Source: an uncultured Oscillibacter sp.
GTDB taxonomy: Bacteria; Bacillota_A; Clostridia; Oscillospirales; Oscillospiraceae
Reading direction: 5' to 3'
Length of the DNA: 33,514 nucleotides
Assembly (NCBI GenBank): GCA_948902155.1
Contig: CAQVQZ010000004.1
Coordinates: forward strand, 1-33,514
The notes beneath the pieces are model-generated. The model did no database searches, was not told where the DNA came from, and saw only the letters and a list, made by a program, of their open reading frames with translations. The position numbers and the translations under genes were made by a program. Positions 1 to 7,442 of the stretch are shown in pieces. Position 1 is the first letter of the stretch; each line of letters starts with the position of its first letter.

Positions 1-1132
1 GGAGGGGGATGGCGGCAAAGCCCATGACGGCCAGGGCCGTGGCGATCTCGGCGGACTCGCCGAAGAGCTTGAACATGGGGAAGATCAGCGGCACGAACAG
101 CAGGGGCACCAGCGCCAGGGAGAACAGGGCCAGCGCGCCCCCCACCAGCACGGAGAACCACAGCAGGGCCCGGCTCAGGTCCATGACCCGGGCGCGGCTC
201 TGCCCCTCGCCGATGGCCTTGCCCACCATGACCGCCGTGGCGGCTCCCAGGCCGAAGCAGACCACCAGAAACAGCCGGTTCAGGTTGCCCATGACGGCGT
301 TGGCCGCCAGCATCTCCACAGAGTTTTCCGTGTAGCCCAGGATGACGGTGAGCAGGGAGTTTCCCAGACCCCACACCGTCTCGTTCAGCACCACCGGAGA
401 GGCGTACTTCACAAAGCGCCGGGTCATATCCAGCCCCGGATGGAAGAAGAGGCCCAGGTCCAGGGGAATCCGCTTGCTCCGGAGGGCGCAGACGACGCAG
501 ATAACGAACTCGCTCATCCGGGCCAGCAGCGTGGCGATGGCCGCTCCGGCCACCCCCAGGGCGGGAAAGCCGCCGTGGCCGAAAATCAGCAGATAGTTCA
601 GCCCGGTGTTCAGAATGGTGGAGAAGCCGAAGAGCTTCATGCCGAAGCTGGGATTCTCCACGCTCCGCTGGGCGCTGGCGTAAATGGAGGAGAGCATGTT
701 GAACACATAGGAGAACCCGATCACCCGCAGATAGGGCGCGCCCAGAAGGCTCAAATCGTGCCGGTTGGACAGCAGGTCCATGACGGGCACCGGGAAGAGG
801 AAGAAGAGGATGGCCAGGGTCAGCGTAAAGCCCGTGCCGATCATGGAGGCCACGCCCAAAGCCCGGCTGACGCTTTTGGCGTCCCCCTTGCCCCAATATT
901 GGCTGACCAGAATGCCCAGACCGCTCTGGACGCCGAAAACGATGCTGATGAGCAGGAACACCGGCACATTGGCGGTGGTCACTGCGGCCATCTCGGCGTT
1001 GCCCAGGCGGCTGACCATAAAGGTGTCGATCAGCCCCAGAGAGAAGGTGATGAGGTTTTGCAGAATCATAGGCAGGGACAGCTTAAAGAGCCGCTTGTAA
1101 AAGCCCGGCTCACGGCGAAGAAAAGAAAACAT
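1..1132 (-). CDS. MATE family efflux transporter (3' end off window)
   Basis: The minus-strand frame from the ATG at 1132 stays open to the window edge (377 codons). It encodes a hydrophobic polytopic protein beginning MFSFLRREPGFYKRLFKLS. Typical MATE features are visible: an N-terminal segment reading PMILQNLITFSLGLIDTFMV, a GILVSQYWGKGD loop after helix 2, and a second half that again carries an AVMVGKAIGEG loop, the internal duplication expected of the MOP/MATE fold. Members export drugs or metabolites in exchange for H+ or Na+; the substrate cannot be read from sequence. A GAGG ribosome site lies about 7 nt upstream of the start. The gene follows the cysteine desulfurase on the same strand, separated by a long palindrome (1148-1225), so it is probably transcribed separately or attenuated. 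About 70-80 C-terminal residues are likely missing. Confidence 0.9.
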   Translation of the reverse strand, partial: MFSFLRREPGFYKRLFKLSLPMILQNLITFSLGLIDTFMVSRLGNAEMAAVTTANVPVFLLISIVFGVQSGLGILVSQYWGKGDAKSVSRALGVASMIGTGFTLTLAILFFLFPVPVMDLLSNRHDLSLLGAPYLRVIGFSYVFNMLSSIYASAQRSVENPSFGMKLFGFSTILNTGLNYLLIFGHGGFPALGVAGAAIATLLARMSEFVICVVCALRSKRIPLDLGLFFHPGLDMTRRFVKYASPVVLNETVWGLGNSLLTVILGYTENSVEMLAANAVMGNLNRLFLVVCFGLGAATAVMVGKAIGEGQSRARVMDLSRALLWFSVLVGGALALFSLALVPLLFVPLIFPMFKLFGESAEIATALAVMGFAAIPL

Positions 1133-1147
1133 AACAAACCTCTTGTC

Positions 1148-1225
1148 AATTAGGAATGAGGGATGAGGAATTAGGAATTTATGAAGCCGGAACAATTCCT
1201 AATTCCTAACTCCTCATTCCTAATT
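1148..1225. repeat. Long imperfect palindrome with internal direct repeats
   Basis: Two 32-nt arms (1148-1179 and 1194-1225) pair at 29 of 32 positions around a 14-nt loop. Each arm is itself built from short direct repeats of the type TTAGGAAT/TGAGGAAT. It fills almost the whole gap between the cysteine desulfurase stop (1227) and the MATE start (1132). It has no clean U-tract. It could act as a terminator or processing hairpin, but the internal repetition looks more like a dispersed intergenic repeat (MITE/REP-like). Confidence 0.75.
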
Positions 1226-1226
1226 T

Positions 1227-2354
1227 TCACAGCATTGGCATCCGGGTGTCATGGTGCCGGCGCAGCGCGCCGGCGCAGGCGTCGATGTCCGCCGTGGTGG
1301 TCTCGGGGCCGAAGCTCAGGCGGATGACGCCGGAGGCCACCCGCTTGGGCAGCTTCAGCGCCGCTACCACGTGGCTGGGCTTGCCCTGGTGGCAGGCGGA
1401 ACCGGCGGAGACGCAGATGCCCTGAGCGCCCAAGTCGTTGACGATGTTCTGGCTGGGCCAGCCCGCCAGGGAGACAGCCAGAATGTGGGAGGCCGTTCCC
1501 CGGCCCACGGGGACCATGTCCGGAATGGACAGCAGGGCTTCCTGGGCGTGGGCCCGCAGAGCCGCCAGATGGGCGTGCTTGGCCTCCAGATTCTCCATGC
1601 GCAGCTCCGCCGCCTTGGCGAAGCCCGCGATCTGGGCCGTGGCCTCGGTGCCGGAGCGGAGGCCGGACTCCTGCCCGCCTCCCGCCAGCAGCGGGCGGGG
1701 GTTCCGCAGGCGGGGGCCGATGTACAGCGCCCCCACACCCTTGGGCCCGCCGATTTTGTGGGCGGAGACGGAAACCAGGTCCGCCCCCAGCTCCTTGGCG
1801 GAGAAGGTGGTGAAGCCCTGGACCGCGTCGGTGTGGAGCAGGGTCTTGGGGTTCCGCCCGGCCAGGCCCTGGGCGATCTCTTGGATGGGATAGACCGTCC
1901 CCAATTCGTTGTTTACCAGCATGACGGAGACGACGGCGGTGTCCGGCCGCACGGCCTCCAGCACCTGGGCGGCGGTGATGAGACCGTCCGGGTCCGGGGC
2001 CAGATAGGTGACCTCATAGCCCTCCCGCTCCAGCTGTTTGCAGGTTTCCAGCACCGCGCTGTGCTCCACCGCCGTGGTGACGACATGGCGGCCCAGGTGC
2101 CGGTTCTGCCACGCGGCGGCGCGGATGGCCCAGTTGTTCCCTTCCGTGCCGCAGGAGGTGAAATAGAGCCGGTCCGCCGGACAGCCCATGGCGGCGGCGA
2201 CGGCGGCGCGCCAGCCCTCCACCCGCTTTTTCATCTCCGCCCCCAGGGGATACTGGGAGCTGGGGTTGCCGTAGTGTCCCGTGAGGACCTCATACATGGC
2301 GTCCGCCACAGGCCGGGGGACGGGGGTGGTGGCGGCGTGGTCCAGGTAGATCAT
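1227..2354 (-). CDS. Cysteine desulfurase (NifS/IscS family)
   Basis: 375-aa fold-type I PLP enzyme that takes sulfur from L-cysteine as an enzyme persulfide for Fe-S clusters and thio-modified tRNA. The N-terminus MIYLDHAATTPVP is diagnostic. PLP-site residues follow in order: H98 in the AVEHSA motif, D176 and Q179 in HTDAVQ, and the Schiff-base lysine K200 in SAHKIGGPKG. The sulfur-carrying cysteine is C321 in SAGSACHQGKPS. The longer frame opening at 2486 is rejected because ATG 2354 has an AAAGGAG site 9 nt upstream and the earlier 44 residues are unlike the family. It is divergent from mtaB, itself an Fe-S sulfur-insertion enzyme, which suggests shared sulfur supply. No IscU-type scaffold lies beside it here. 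Confidence 0.95.
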   Translation of the reverse strand: MIYLDHAATTPVPRPVADAMYEVLTGHYGNPSSQYPLGAEMKKRVEGWRAAVAAAMGCPADRLYFTSCGTEGNNWAIRAAAWQNRHLGRHVVTTAVEHSAVLETCKQLEREGYEVTYLAPDPDGLITAAQVLEAVRPDTAVVSVMLVNNELGTVYPIQEIAQGLAGRNPKTLLHTDAVQGFTTFSAKELGADLVSVSAHKIGGPKGVGALYIGPRLRNPRPLLAGGGQESGLRSGTEATAQIAGFAKAAELRMENLEAKHAHLAALRAHAQEALLSIPDMVPVGRGTASHILAVSLAGWPSQNIVNDLGAQGICVSAGSACHQGKPSHVVAALKLPKRVASGVIRLSFGPETTTADIDACAGALRRHHDTRMPML

Positions 2355-2379
2355 ATGCGAAAACTCCTTTCCTTGGGAC

Positions 2380-2408
2380 TTGCCCAAAGGGGGTATCCAA
2401 GGTATAAT
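2380..2408 (+). promoter_or_regulatory. Promoter of mtaB-yfbR
   Basis: -35 TTGCCC (2380-2385), 17-nt spacer, -10 TATAAT (2403-2408), 57 nt upstream of the mtaB start. The -35 lies within an inverted repeat, TTGGG-ACTTG-CCCAA (2373-2387), which could be an operator. Confidence 0.6.
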
Positions 2409-2426
2409 AGGGAAACATACCAAGCC

Positions 2427-2455
2427 ATTATAAAGGCAAATTACAGAAAGTGCAA
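2427..2455 (-). promoter_or_regulatory. Promoter of cysteine desulfurase
   Basis: On the minus strand: -35 TTGCAC (2450-2455), 17-nt spacer, -10 TATAAT (2427-2432). Its -35 overlaps the mtaB Shine-Dalgarno, and its transcript reads across the opposite mtaB promoter, so the two divergent promoters face each other and may interfere. Confidence 0.55.
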
Positions 2456-2464
2456 GGAGAATCC

Positions 2465-3754
2465 ATGAGAGTCGCGATGTATACACTTGGCTGCAAGGTA
2501 AACCAGTACGAGACCCAGGCCATGGAGCAGGAGCTCCGGGCCCGGGGGCACCAGATCGTCCCCTTCGACGGGGAGGCGGACGCCTATGTGGTCAACACTT
2601 GTTCCGTCACCGCCGCCAGCGACCAGAAATCCCGGCAGGCCATCCACCGCCTCCGCCGGGAGCGGCCCGGGGCCGTGGTGGCCGTGTGCGGCTGCTGGTC
2701 CCAGACCCACGCCCCCGAGGCCCGGACCCTGGGGGCCGACGTGCTGGGGGGCTCCGGGGACCGGATGGGCTTTTTGGGGATGCTGGAGCGGGCCGTGGAG
2801 GACCGGAGCGCCCAGGAATCCATTGACCGCCCCTTTGACCGGCGGCACTTCGAATGGCTCCCCGCCGGAGGGCTGGAGGGCCGGACCCGCGCCCTTTTGA
2901 AGGTGGAGGACGGCTGCGCCAATTTCTGTTCCTACTGCATCATCCCCTACGCCAGGGGGCCGGTGCGGTCCCTGCCCATGGGGGAGGCGGCGGTCCAGGC
3001 GGCGGAGCTGAAAGCGGCGGGCTATCAGGAGATTGTCCTGACCGGCATCGAAATCTCCTCCTGGGGGCGGGACCTCCACGAGGGGCTGACCCTCATCGAC
3101 CTTCTGGAGGCGGTCAGCGCCGCCGTCCCCGGCGTCCGGGTCCGGCTGGGGAGCCTGGAGCCCCGGACCGTCACGGAGGAGTTCTGCGAACGGGCGGCGC
3201 AGCTGCCGGACCTGTGCCCCCAGTTCCACCTGTCCCTCCAGAGCGGATGCGACGCCACCCTCCGGCGGATGCGCCGGAAGTACGATACAGCCCGCTACCT
3301 CCAGTCCGTGGAGCTGCTGAACCGGCACTTCCACCGCCCCGCCGTCACCACGGACCTGATCACCGGCTTCCCCGGCGAGACGGAGGAGGAGTTTGCCGAG
3401 ACCCTGGCCTTTATCCGCCGGTGCGGCTTCGCCCGGATGCACATCTTTCCCTACTCCGCCCGCCCCGGCACCCCGGCGGCGGAGATGGAGCAGGTGCCCA
3501 AGGCCCTCCGGGCGGAACGGGCCCACCGGGCGGCGGAAGCCGCCGGGGAGATGCGCCGGGCCTATCTGGAGGGCTGCGTGGGAGAGCGGTACGACGTGCT
3601 CTTCGAGCAGCCCGGCCCCGGCGGGCGCTTCCTGGGCCATGCGCCCAACTACGCCGAGGTCCTGGTGGAGGCGGCGGAGCTGCACAACCAGGTCCGTCCC
3701 GTGCGCGTCACCGGGACGGACGGCCAGGCCCTGCTGGGGGAGATCGAGAGGTGA
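2465..3754 (+). CDS. mtaB: tRNA t6A37 methylthiotransferase MtaB
   Basis: 429-aa radical-SAM methylthiotransferase that converts N6-threonylcarbamoyladenosine to ms2t6A at position 37 of ANN-decoding tRNAs. The N-terminal UPF0004 domain binds the auxiliary [4Fe-4S] cluster through C10 (TLGCKVNQYE), C46 (VVNTCSVT) and C77 (VCGCWSQ). The radical-SAM cluster motif is C151-x3-C155-x2-C158 in DGCANFCSYCIIPYARGP. A TRAM-like RNA-binding segment closes the protein. The TLGCKVNQYET signature separates MtaB from MiaB and RimO. The ATG at 2465 has AAGGAG 5-6 nt upstream, and an earlier in-frame start is not supported. It runs straight into yfbR, with 4 nt between stop and start. Confidence 0.95.
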   Translation: MRVAMYTLGCKVNQYETQAMEQELRARGHQIVPFDGEADAYVVNTCSVTAASDQKSRQAIHRLRRERPGAVVAVCGCWSQTHAPEARTLGADVLGGSGDRMGFLGMLERAVEDRSAQESIDRPFDRRHFEWLPAGGLEGRTRALLKVEDGCANFCSYCIIPYARGPVRSLPMGEAAVQAAELKAAGYQEIVLTGIEISSWGRDLHEGLTLIDLLEAVSAAVPGVRVRLGSLEPRTVTEEFCERAAQLPDLCPQFHLSLQSGCDATLRRMRRKYDTARYLQSVELLNRHFHRPAVTTDLITGFPGETEEEFAETLAFIRRCGFARMHIFPYSARPGTPAAEMEQVPKALRAERAHRAAEAAGEMRRAYLEGCVGERYDVLFEQPGPGGRFLGHAPNYAEVLVEAAELHNQVRPVRVTGTDGQALLGEIER

Positions 3755-3758
3755 GTAC

Positions 3759-4334
3759 ATGAGAAGCCACTTTTTTGCCTACATTTCCCGGATGCGCTTC
3801 ATCCAGCGCTGGGCGCTGATGCGCAACACCGCCCAGGAGAACGTTCAGGAGCACAGCCACCAGGCCGCCGTCCTGGCCCACGCCCTGGCAATGATCCGGA
3901 ATGAAAAATTCGGCGGCGGCGTGGACCCCGGCCTGGTGGCGGCGGCGGCGCTGTACCACGACGCCAGCGAAATCCTCACCGGCGACATGCCCACGCCCAT
4001 CAAATACGACAACCCCGCCATCCGCAGCGCCTACAAGGACGTGGAGGCGGTGGCGGAGCACAAGCTGCTGAACATGCTGCCGGAGGAGCTGCAAGCCTGC
4101 TATGCCCCCATCCTCACCGACGTGGACCCGGAGGTGGAGCGGCTGGTGAAGGCGGCGGACAAGCTGTCCGCCTACATCAAATGCGTGGAGGAGCTGAAGG
4201 CGGGCAACGCCGAGTTCCGGGAAGCCGCCGCCCAGACCCGGAAGGCGCTGGAGGGCTACGGCCTGCCGGAGGTCTCCTATTTTCTGGAGACGTTCATGGA
4301 GAGCTTTTCCCTGACTTTGGACGAATTGAAATAA
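3759..4334 (+). CDS. yfbR: 5'-deoxynucleotidase, YfbR-like HD hydrolase
   Basis: 191 aa, co-linear with E. coli YfbR from start (RSHFFAYISRMRFIQRWALM) to end (SFSLTLDEL). HD-domain metal ligands are present: H32 (NVQEHSHQ), H67-D68 (LYHDASE) and D134 (KAADKLSAYIK). The family removes phosphate from deoxynucleoside 5'-monophosphates, which affects dNTP pools and thymidylate supply. ATG 3759 is chosen because homology begins there and it lies 4 nt after the mtaB stop; the GGTGAG inside the end of mtaB would serve as ribosome site, implying translational coupling. No promoter is visible between the two genes. Confidence 0.93.
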   Translation: MRSHFFAYISRMRFIQRWALMRNTAQENVQEHSHQAAVLAHALAMIRNEKFGGGVDPGLVAAAALYHDASEILTGDMPTPIKYDNPAIRSAYKDVEAVAEHKLLNMLPEELQACYAPILTDVDPEVERLVKAADKLSAYIKCVEELKAGNAEFREAAAQTRKALEGYGLPEVSYFLETFMESFSLTLDELK

Positions 4335-4421
4335 GGAGGGAACTTTTTCCCCCGCGCCGCCGTCTAAAGGAACGATATACCGGCGTGAAAACCGCTGTGA
4401 CGAGATTAGGAGGTACAGACT

Positions 4422-6569
4422 ATGAAGCGCGTATTGACCCTCGCCCTGGCCGCCGCCCTGCTGGCGGCGGTAACCCTGCCCTCCGCCGCGGAGGAGACCC
4501 CCGACAGCCGCCTGGCCAAGGTGACCCAAGCCGTGAAGAGCACCCTGGACCTGGACACCGAGGGCTTCGAGAACTTTGACAGCGGCGTCTCGGAGGACCT
4601 GACCCCTTATTGGGATTTGAACTGGCGGAGTGAGGGCCGCTCCCTCACGATCAGCGCCCTGGAGGACGGCACGATCCTGAGCCTCTACCGCTGGGAGAAC
4701 GAAGTCCGCCCCGCCGGCGAGCGCTATGACTTCCCCACCTTCCCCGACAGGGACGACGGCGCCTCCAAGGCCCTGGCCCGGGACTTCCTGGACCGGGTCC
4801 TGCGCCCCGGCGAGACGGTGGAGCTGAAGGACCCGCAGGACCACCTGGACGTCTCCGAGCACAGCTGGAGCGGCACGATCGTCCTCAACGGCCTGCCCTC
4901 CCCCCTGTCCTACTCCATCTCCGTGAAGGACGGCCGGGTGGAGCGTTTCAACCGGGACGTGCCGGAGACGGTCTATATCAACAGCCTGGTGGGCGGCGTT
5001 CCCTCCCCGGAGGCCAGCGCCGATAAGGAGGAAGCCGCCAAGGCCCTCCTGGAAAAGCAAACGCTCCGGCTGGAGTACGTCCTGGAGAAGCCCGGCGGCA
5101 CCCGGGCGGTCCTCCGCTACGTGCCGGAGGACGTCCATAGCTTCTGCGTGGACGCCAAGACCGGGGAGCTCATCGACCTGACGGAGCTGGCGGAAAAGCT
5201 GTACGGGAACAGCGCCGCCAACGATTCCGCCGCCGCCAAGGCGGAGATGTCCGCCGACGAGGCCGGGCTCACCGAGGCGGAACAGGCGGGCATCCGGGAG
5301 CTGGAGGGCGTGCTGGCCAAGGAGGCCCTGGACAAGGCCGTCCGGGCCGAGAGCGCCTATGGCCTCCGGGGCTACGCCCTGACCTCCGCCGTCTACCAGA
5401 AGGATTCCGGCGAGAAGGGCGGCGTGTCCTGCACCCTCCGCTATGCCCGGACCGAGAACGGCGAGCGGCTCACCCGGTCCGTCACCGTGGACGCCAAGAC
5501 CGGCGAGGTCCAGGGCGTCTGGTCCAGCGCCCCCTGGGGCCGGGAGAAGCAGGTGACGGAGGACGAGGCCCTGGAAGCCGCCCAGGACTTCCTGAAGCGG
5601 CGCTATCCGGACCGGGCCCTGACCCTCTATCAAAAGGACAGCAGCCTGGTCCCCTGGCGGACGGCGGGCCGGGCGGACTGGCAGTTCTCCTTCGCCCAGG
5701 AAGTCAACGGCCTGCCCTTCCGGAGCAACAGCATCTATGTCGGCATCGACAGCGTGGACGGCTCCGTCTGTTCCCTCTCCTCCCGGTGGGAGGAGGCCCC
5801 GTCCTTTGAGGACCCCTCCGCCGCCGTGACGATGGAGACGGCCCTCTCCGCCTGGGCGGGGACCTATGAGACGGTTCTGGCCTACCGCCAGGTGCCCCAG
5901 GCCCTGAACAAGGCCGACCCCATCCAGGCCCGTCTGCTGGAGGAGGAGATGCTCTTCTCCTACGCCCTCCGGCTGACCTACGCCCTGGAGCGGGCGGAGA
6001 CGTACGAGGGCGTGGACGGCAAGACCGGCAGGCCCATTCCCCCGGAGAGGAACGATATCCGGGAGGCCCTGGCCTACACGGACCTGACCGGAAGCTCCGC
6101 CAAGGAGGACATTGAGAAGCTGGCGCGGTACGGCGTGGGCTTCGCCTCGGAGCAGTTCCGCCCCAGCAAGCGCCTGACCCAGTGGGAGCTGGTGGCCCTG
6201 CTGTACAGCCTGCAAGGCCCGGCCCAGGTCCCGGAGGCCGTGGAGAAGGACGGCCGGGAAGACGCCTATTACGCCGCCTACCGCATGGGGGCCCTCCGGC
6301 CGGAGGACCGGGATGACGGCGCGGTGCTGACCCGGAGCGCCCTGGTGAAAATCCTTCTGGACGCTGCGGGCTACGGTCCCGCCGCCCGCCTGAGCGGCGT
6401 CTACACCGCCGCCTACACGGACCTCTCCGCCGTTCCCGCCGGGGAGCTGGGCTATGCCGCCATGGCCCAAGCCCTGGGGATGGCCGCAGGCACCTACGCC
6501 GGGGACCGCGCCGCCACCCGGAGCGAAGCGGCCTCCATGCTCTGCCGCCTGCTGGAGCGGCCCGCGTAA
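4422..6569 (+). CDS. YcdB/YcdC-repeat surface protein with C-terminal SLH region
   Basis: 715 aa with a clear Sec signal peptide (MKRVLTLALAAALLAAVTLP, cleavage near SAAEE). The long middle (about residues 35-530) consists of repeated alpha/beta units resembling YcdB/YcdC and PepSY-type domains; phrases such as VDAKTGEL/VDAKTGEVQGVW recur about 125 residues apart. The last ~170 residues look like S-layer-homology repeats (FRPSKRLTQWELVALLYSL; AYTDLSAVP; ATRSEAASMLCRLL), which bind pyruvylated secondary cell-wall polymer. The protein is therefore probably exported and wall-anchored; its catalytic or ligand role is unknown. A strong AGGAGGT site lies 7 nt before the ATG, and a perfect terminator follows. 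It may be a separate unit from yfbR, since an 87-nt gap separates them, although no clear promoter is seen. Confidence 0.82.
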   Translation: MKRVLTLALAAALLAAVTLPSAAEETPDSRLAKVTQAVKSTLDLDTEGFENFDSGVSEDLTPYWDLNWRSEGRSLTISALEDGTILSLYRWENEVRPAGERYDFPTFPDRDDGASKALARDFLDRVLRPGETVELKDPQDHLDVSEHSWSGTIVLNGLPSPLSYSISVKDGRVERFNRDVPETVYINSLVGGVPSPEASADKEEAAKALLEKQTLRLEYVLEKPGGTRAVLRYVPEDVHSFCVDAKTGELIDLTELAEKLYGNSAANDSAAAKAEMSADEAGLTEAEQAGIRELEGVLAKEALDKAVRAESAYGLRGYALTSAVYQKDSGEKGGVSCTLRYARTENGERLTRSVTVDAKTGEVQGVWSSAPWGREKQVTEDEALEAAQDFLKRRYPDRALTLYQKDSSLVPWRTAGRADWQFSFAQEVNGLPFRSNSIYVGIDSVDGSVCSLSSRWEEAPSFEDPSAAVTMETALSAWAGTYETVLAYRQVPQALNKADPIQARLLEEEMLFSYALRLTYALERAETYEGVDGKTGRPIPPERNDIREALAYTDLTGSSAKEDIEKLARYGVGFASEQFRPSKRLTQWELVALLYSLQGPAQVPEAVEKDGREDAYYAAYRMGALRPEDRDDGAVLTRSALVKILLDAAGYGPAARLSGVYTAAYTDLSAVPAGELGYAAMAQALGMAAGTYAGDRAATRSEAASMLCRLLERPA

Positions 6570-6581
6570 AAAACGCCGCGC

Positions 6582-6611
6582 AAAAGGGACTGCCGTTCGG
6601 CAGTCCCTTTT
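6582..6611. terminator. Bidirectional terminator
   Basis: Perfect 13-bp stem AAAAGGGACTGCC / GGCAGTCCCTTTT with GTTC loop, placed between the convergent YcdB/SLH gene (ends 6569) and the HPr-like gene (ends 6616). The A and T ends supply a U-tract in both directions. Confidence 0.9.
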
Positions 6612-6615
6612 CGTC

Positions 6616-6864
6616 TCACTTCATTTCTAAAATCCCCGTCAGCGTCTCCAGTGCCTGTTCGGCGTCCGCGCCCTCGGCGGAGAGTTCCACGGTGCCGCTC
6701 TCCTGCATCAGGGAGAGGAAGCCCAGGAAGCTCTTCGCGTTGATGCTGTGCTGTCCCCGCGAAATGGAGATGTAACAAGGGAATCCGCTGGCCGCCTTGA
6801 TGAAGGTAGTGGCGACCCGGTCCAGTTGATCCTCCGGAATCTGTACGACTGCCGTGCGATTCAT
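6616..6864 (-). CDS. HPr-like protein lacking the active-site histidine
   Basis: 82 aa aligned end to end with the phosphocarrier HPr of the sugar phosphotransferase system. The stretch VATTFIKAASGF matches HPr helix 1 (RPATLLVQTASKF), NAKSFLGFLSL matches the Ser46 region, and ELSAEGADAEQALETL matches the C-terminal end. The HPr active site G-x-H15-A-R-P is replaced by Q-L-D-R-V, so the phosphorylatable histidine is absent (Leu14 sits there). Ser45, equivalent to Ser46 of HPr, is kept. This pattern resembles Bacillus Crh, a regulatory paralogue that acts through HPrK phosphorylation and CcpA rather than sugar transport. ATG 6864 is preferred over upstream ATGs because of GGAG at the right distance and agreement with HPr length. 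It has its own promoter at 6898-6926. Confidence 0.8.
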   Translation of the reverse strand: MNRTAVVQIPEDQLDRVATTFIKAASGFPCYISISRGQHSINAKSFLGFLSLMQESGTVELSAEGADAEQALETLTGILEMK

Positions 6865-6897
6865 GTGCCCACTCCGTTCCATGAAGTAATTGGAGTT

Positions 6898-6926
6898 AGT
6901 ATAACACGCTTCCCCGTCCAAGCCAA
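6898..6926 (-). promoter_or_regulatory. Promoter of HPr-like gene
   Basis: Minus strand: -35 TTGGCT (6921-6926), 17-nt spacer, -10 TATACT (6898-6903), about 34 nt upstream of the ATG at 6864. Confidence 0.6.
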
Positions 6927-7204
6927 TTTTTATTAAAGAAGTTTTTCACCACAAACCGCATTTTCGTCGGCTCCGCAAAAAAACGTCCGGGACAGGCCGC
7001 TGAAATTGTTGGAATTTCTTAAGGGTCTTGTACGGTTGTTTGCAAAAACTTCCTTTTTAAGAGAATTATATCAAACCCGAAGTCTTTGCCATCGTTAAAG
7101 AAACCGCTTCGGCGGGTAGCTTTTACTGTCATTCCATGATTTGGAGGGCTTTACTCGGCGTTTCGCTGTGGTTTGCCCATTTGGCAGCGCTAAGTTTTCT
7201 TTTG
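6927..7204. other. Gene-free AT-richer intergenic stretch
   Basis: About 280 nt between the HPr-like promoter and the 3' end of the 60-aa gene. It is less GC-rich than the coding DNA around it. A plus-strand frame from 7136 lacks a ribosome site and is mostly the antisense of the small gene. A short UUCG-loop hairpin (CCGC-TTCG-GCGG, near 7108-7119) is present. Nothing else recognisable was seen. Confidence 0.5.
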
Positions 7205-7234
7205 CTTACTTTTCTTTTTCAAAAGAAAAGTAAG
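7205..7234. repeat. A/T-rich perfect palindrome overlapping a stop codon
   Basis: CTTACTTTTCTTTT and its exact complement flank a 2-nt centre (14-bp arms). The stop codon of the minus-strand 60-aa gene (7219-7221) lies at the centre, so one arm encodes that protein's last residues. It may serve as a terminator for that gene, or be an inserted repeat. Comparable palindromes lie at 8534-8557 and 29908-29941. Confidence 0.7.
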
Positions 7235-7401
7235 TCTACGCAGAACTGCATTTCCTGTTTGGAGCGGGCGGCCCGGGCGCGCTGGAGGACGGCTTGGCGC
7301 TCCGCCTCCGAAAGGGCGGCGAAGCGCTCAATGGCCTCAGGGCGCTGGGCCAGGGCAAGCCCGAAGCCAAGGGGCAGTTCCGCTTCAAGAGACGTCTGCA
7401 T
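7219..7401 (-). CDS. Small conserved protein of unknown function
   Basis: 60 aa. The sequence has the look of a short Clostridia family with a pattern of the type LPxGFGxALAQxPEAxxRFAxLSExERQxVxxRARxxRSKQEMQ. Here it reads LPLGFGLALAQRPEAIERFA followed by LSEAERQAVLQRARAARSKQ. It is predicted to be mostly helical and cytosolic, with no signal peptide. The ATG at 7401 has an AGGAAG-type ribosome site (GAGGTGAGGAAG). The C-terminal tail DLLFF is encoded by one arm of the A/T palindrome, so the natural C-terminus may have been changed by that element. Function unknown. The opposite-strand frame covering 7136-7441 is judged a shadow. Confidence 0.65.
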   Translation of the reverse strand: MQTSLEAELPLGFGLALAQRPEAIERFAALSEAERQAVLQRARAARSKQEMQFCVDLLFF

Positions 7402-7442
7402 TCTTCCTCACCTCGGGAATAGAATGCCCGAAATTCGATAAA

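Noticed and set aside
3708..6470. A 920-codon minus-strand frame opposite yfbR and the YcdB/SLH gene
   Set aside because: It is the antisense of two well-supported genes, has no ribosome site and reads as low-complexity Gly/Ala/Leu/Val sequence, a usual result of GC-rich codon use.
7136..7441. A 101-codon plus-strand frame
   Set aside because: It has no ribosome site, crosses the A/T palindrome and is mostly the antisense of the 60-aa gene, which has better signals.
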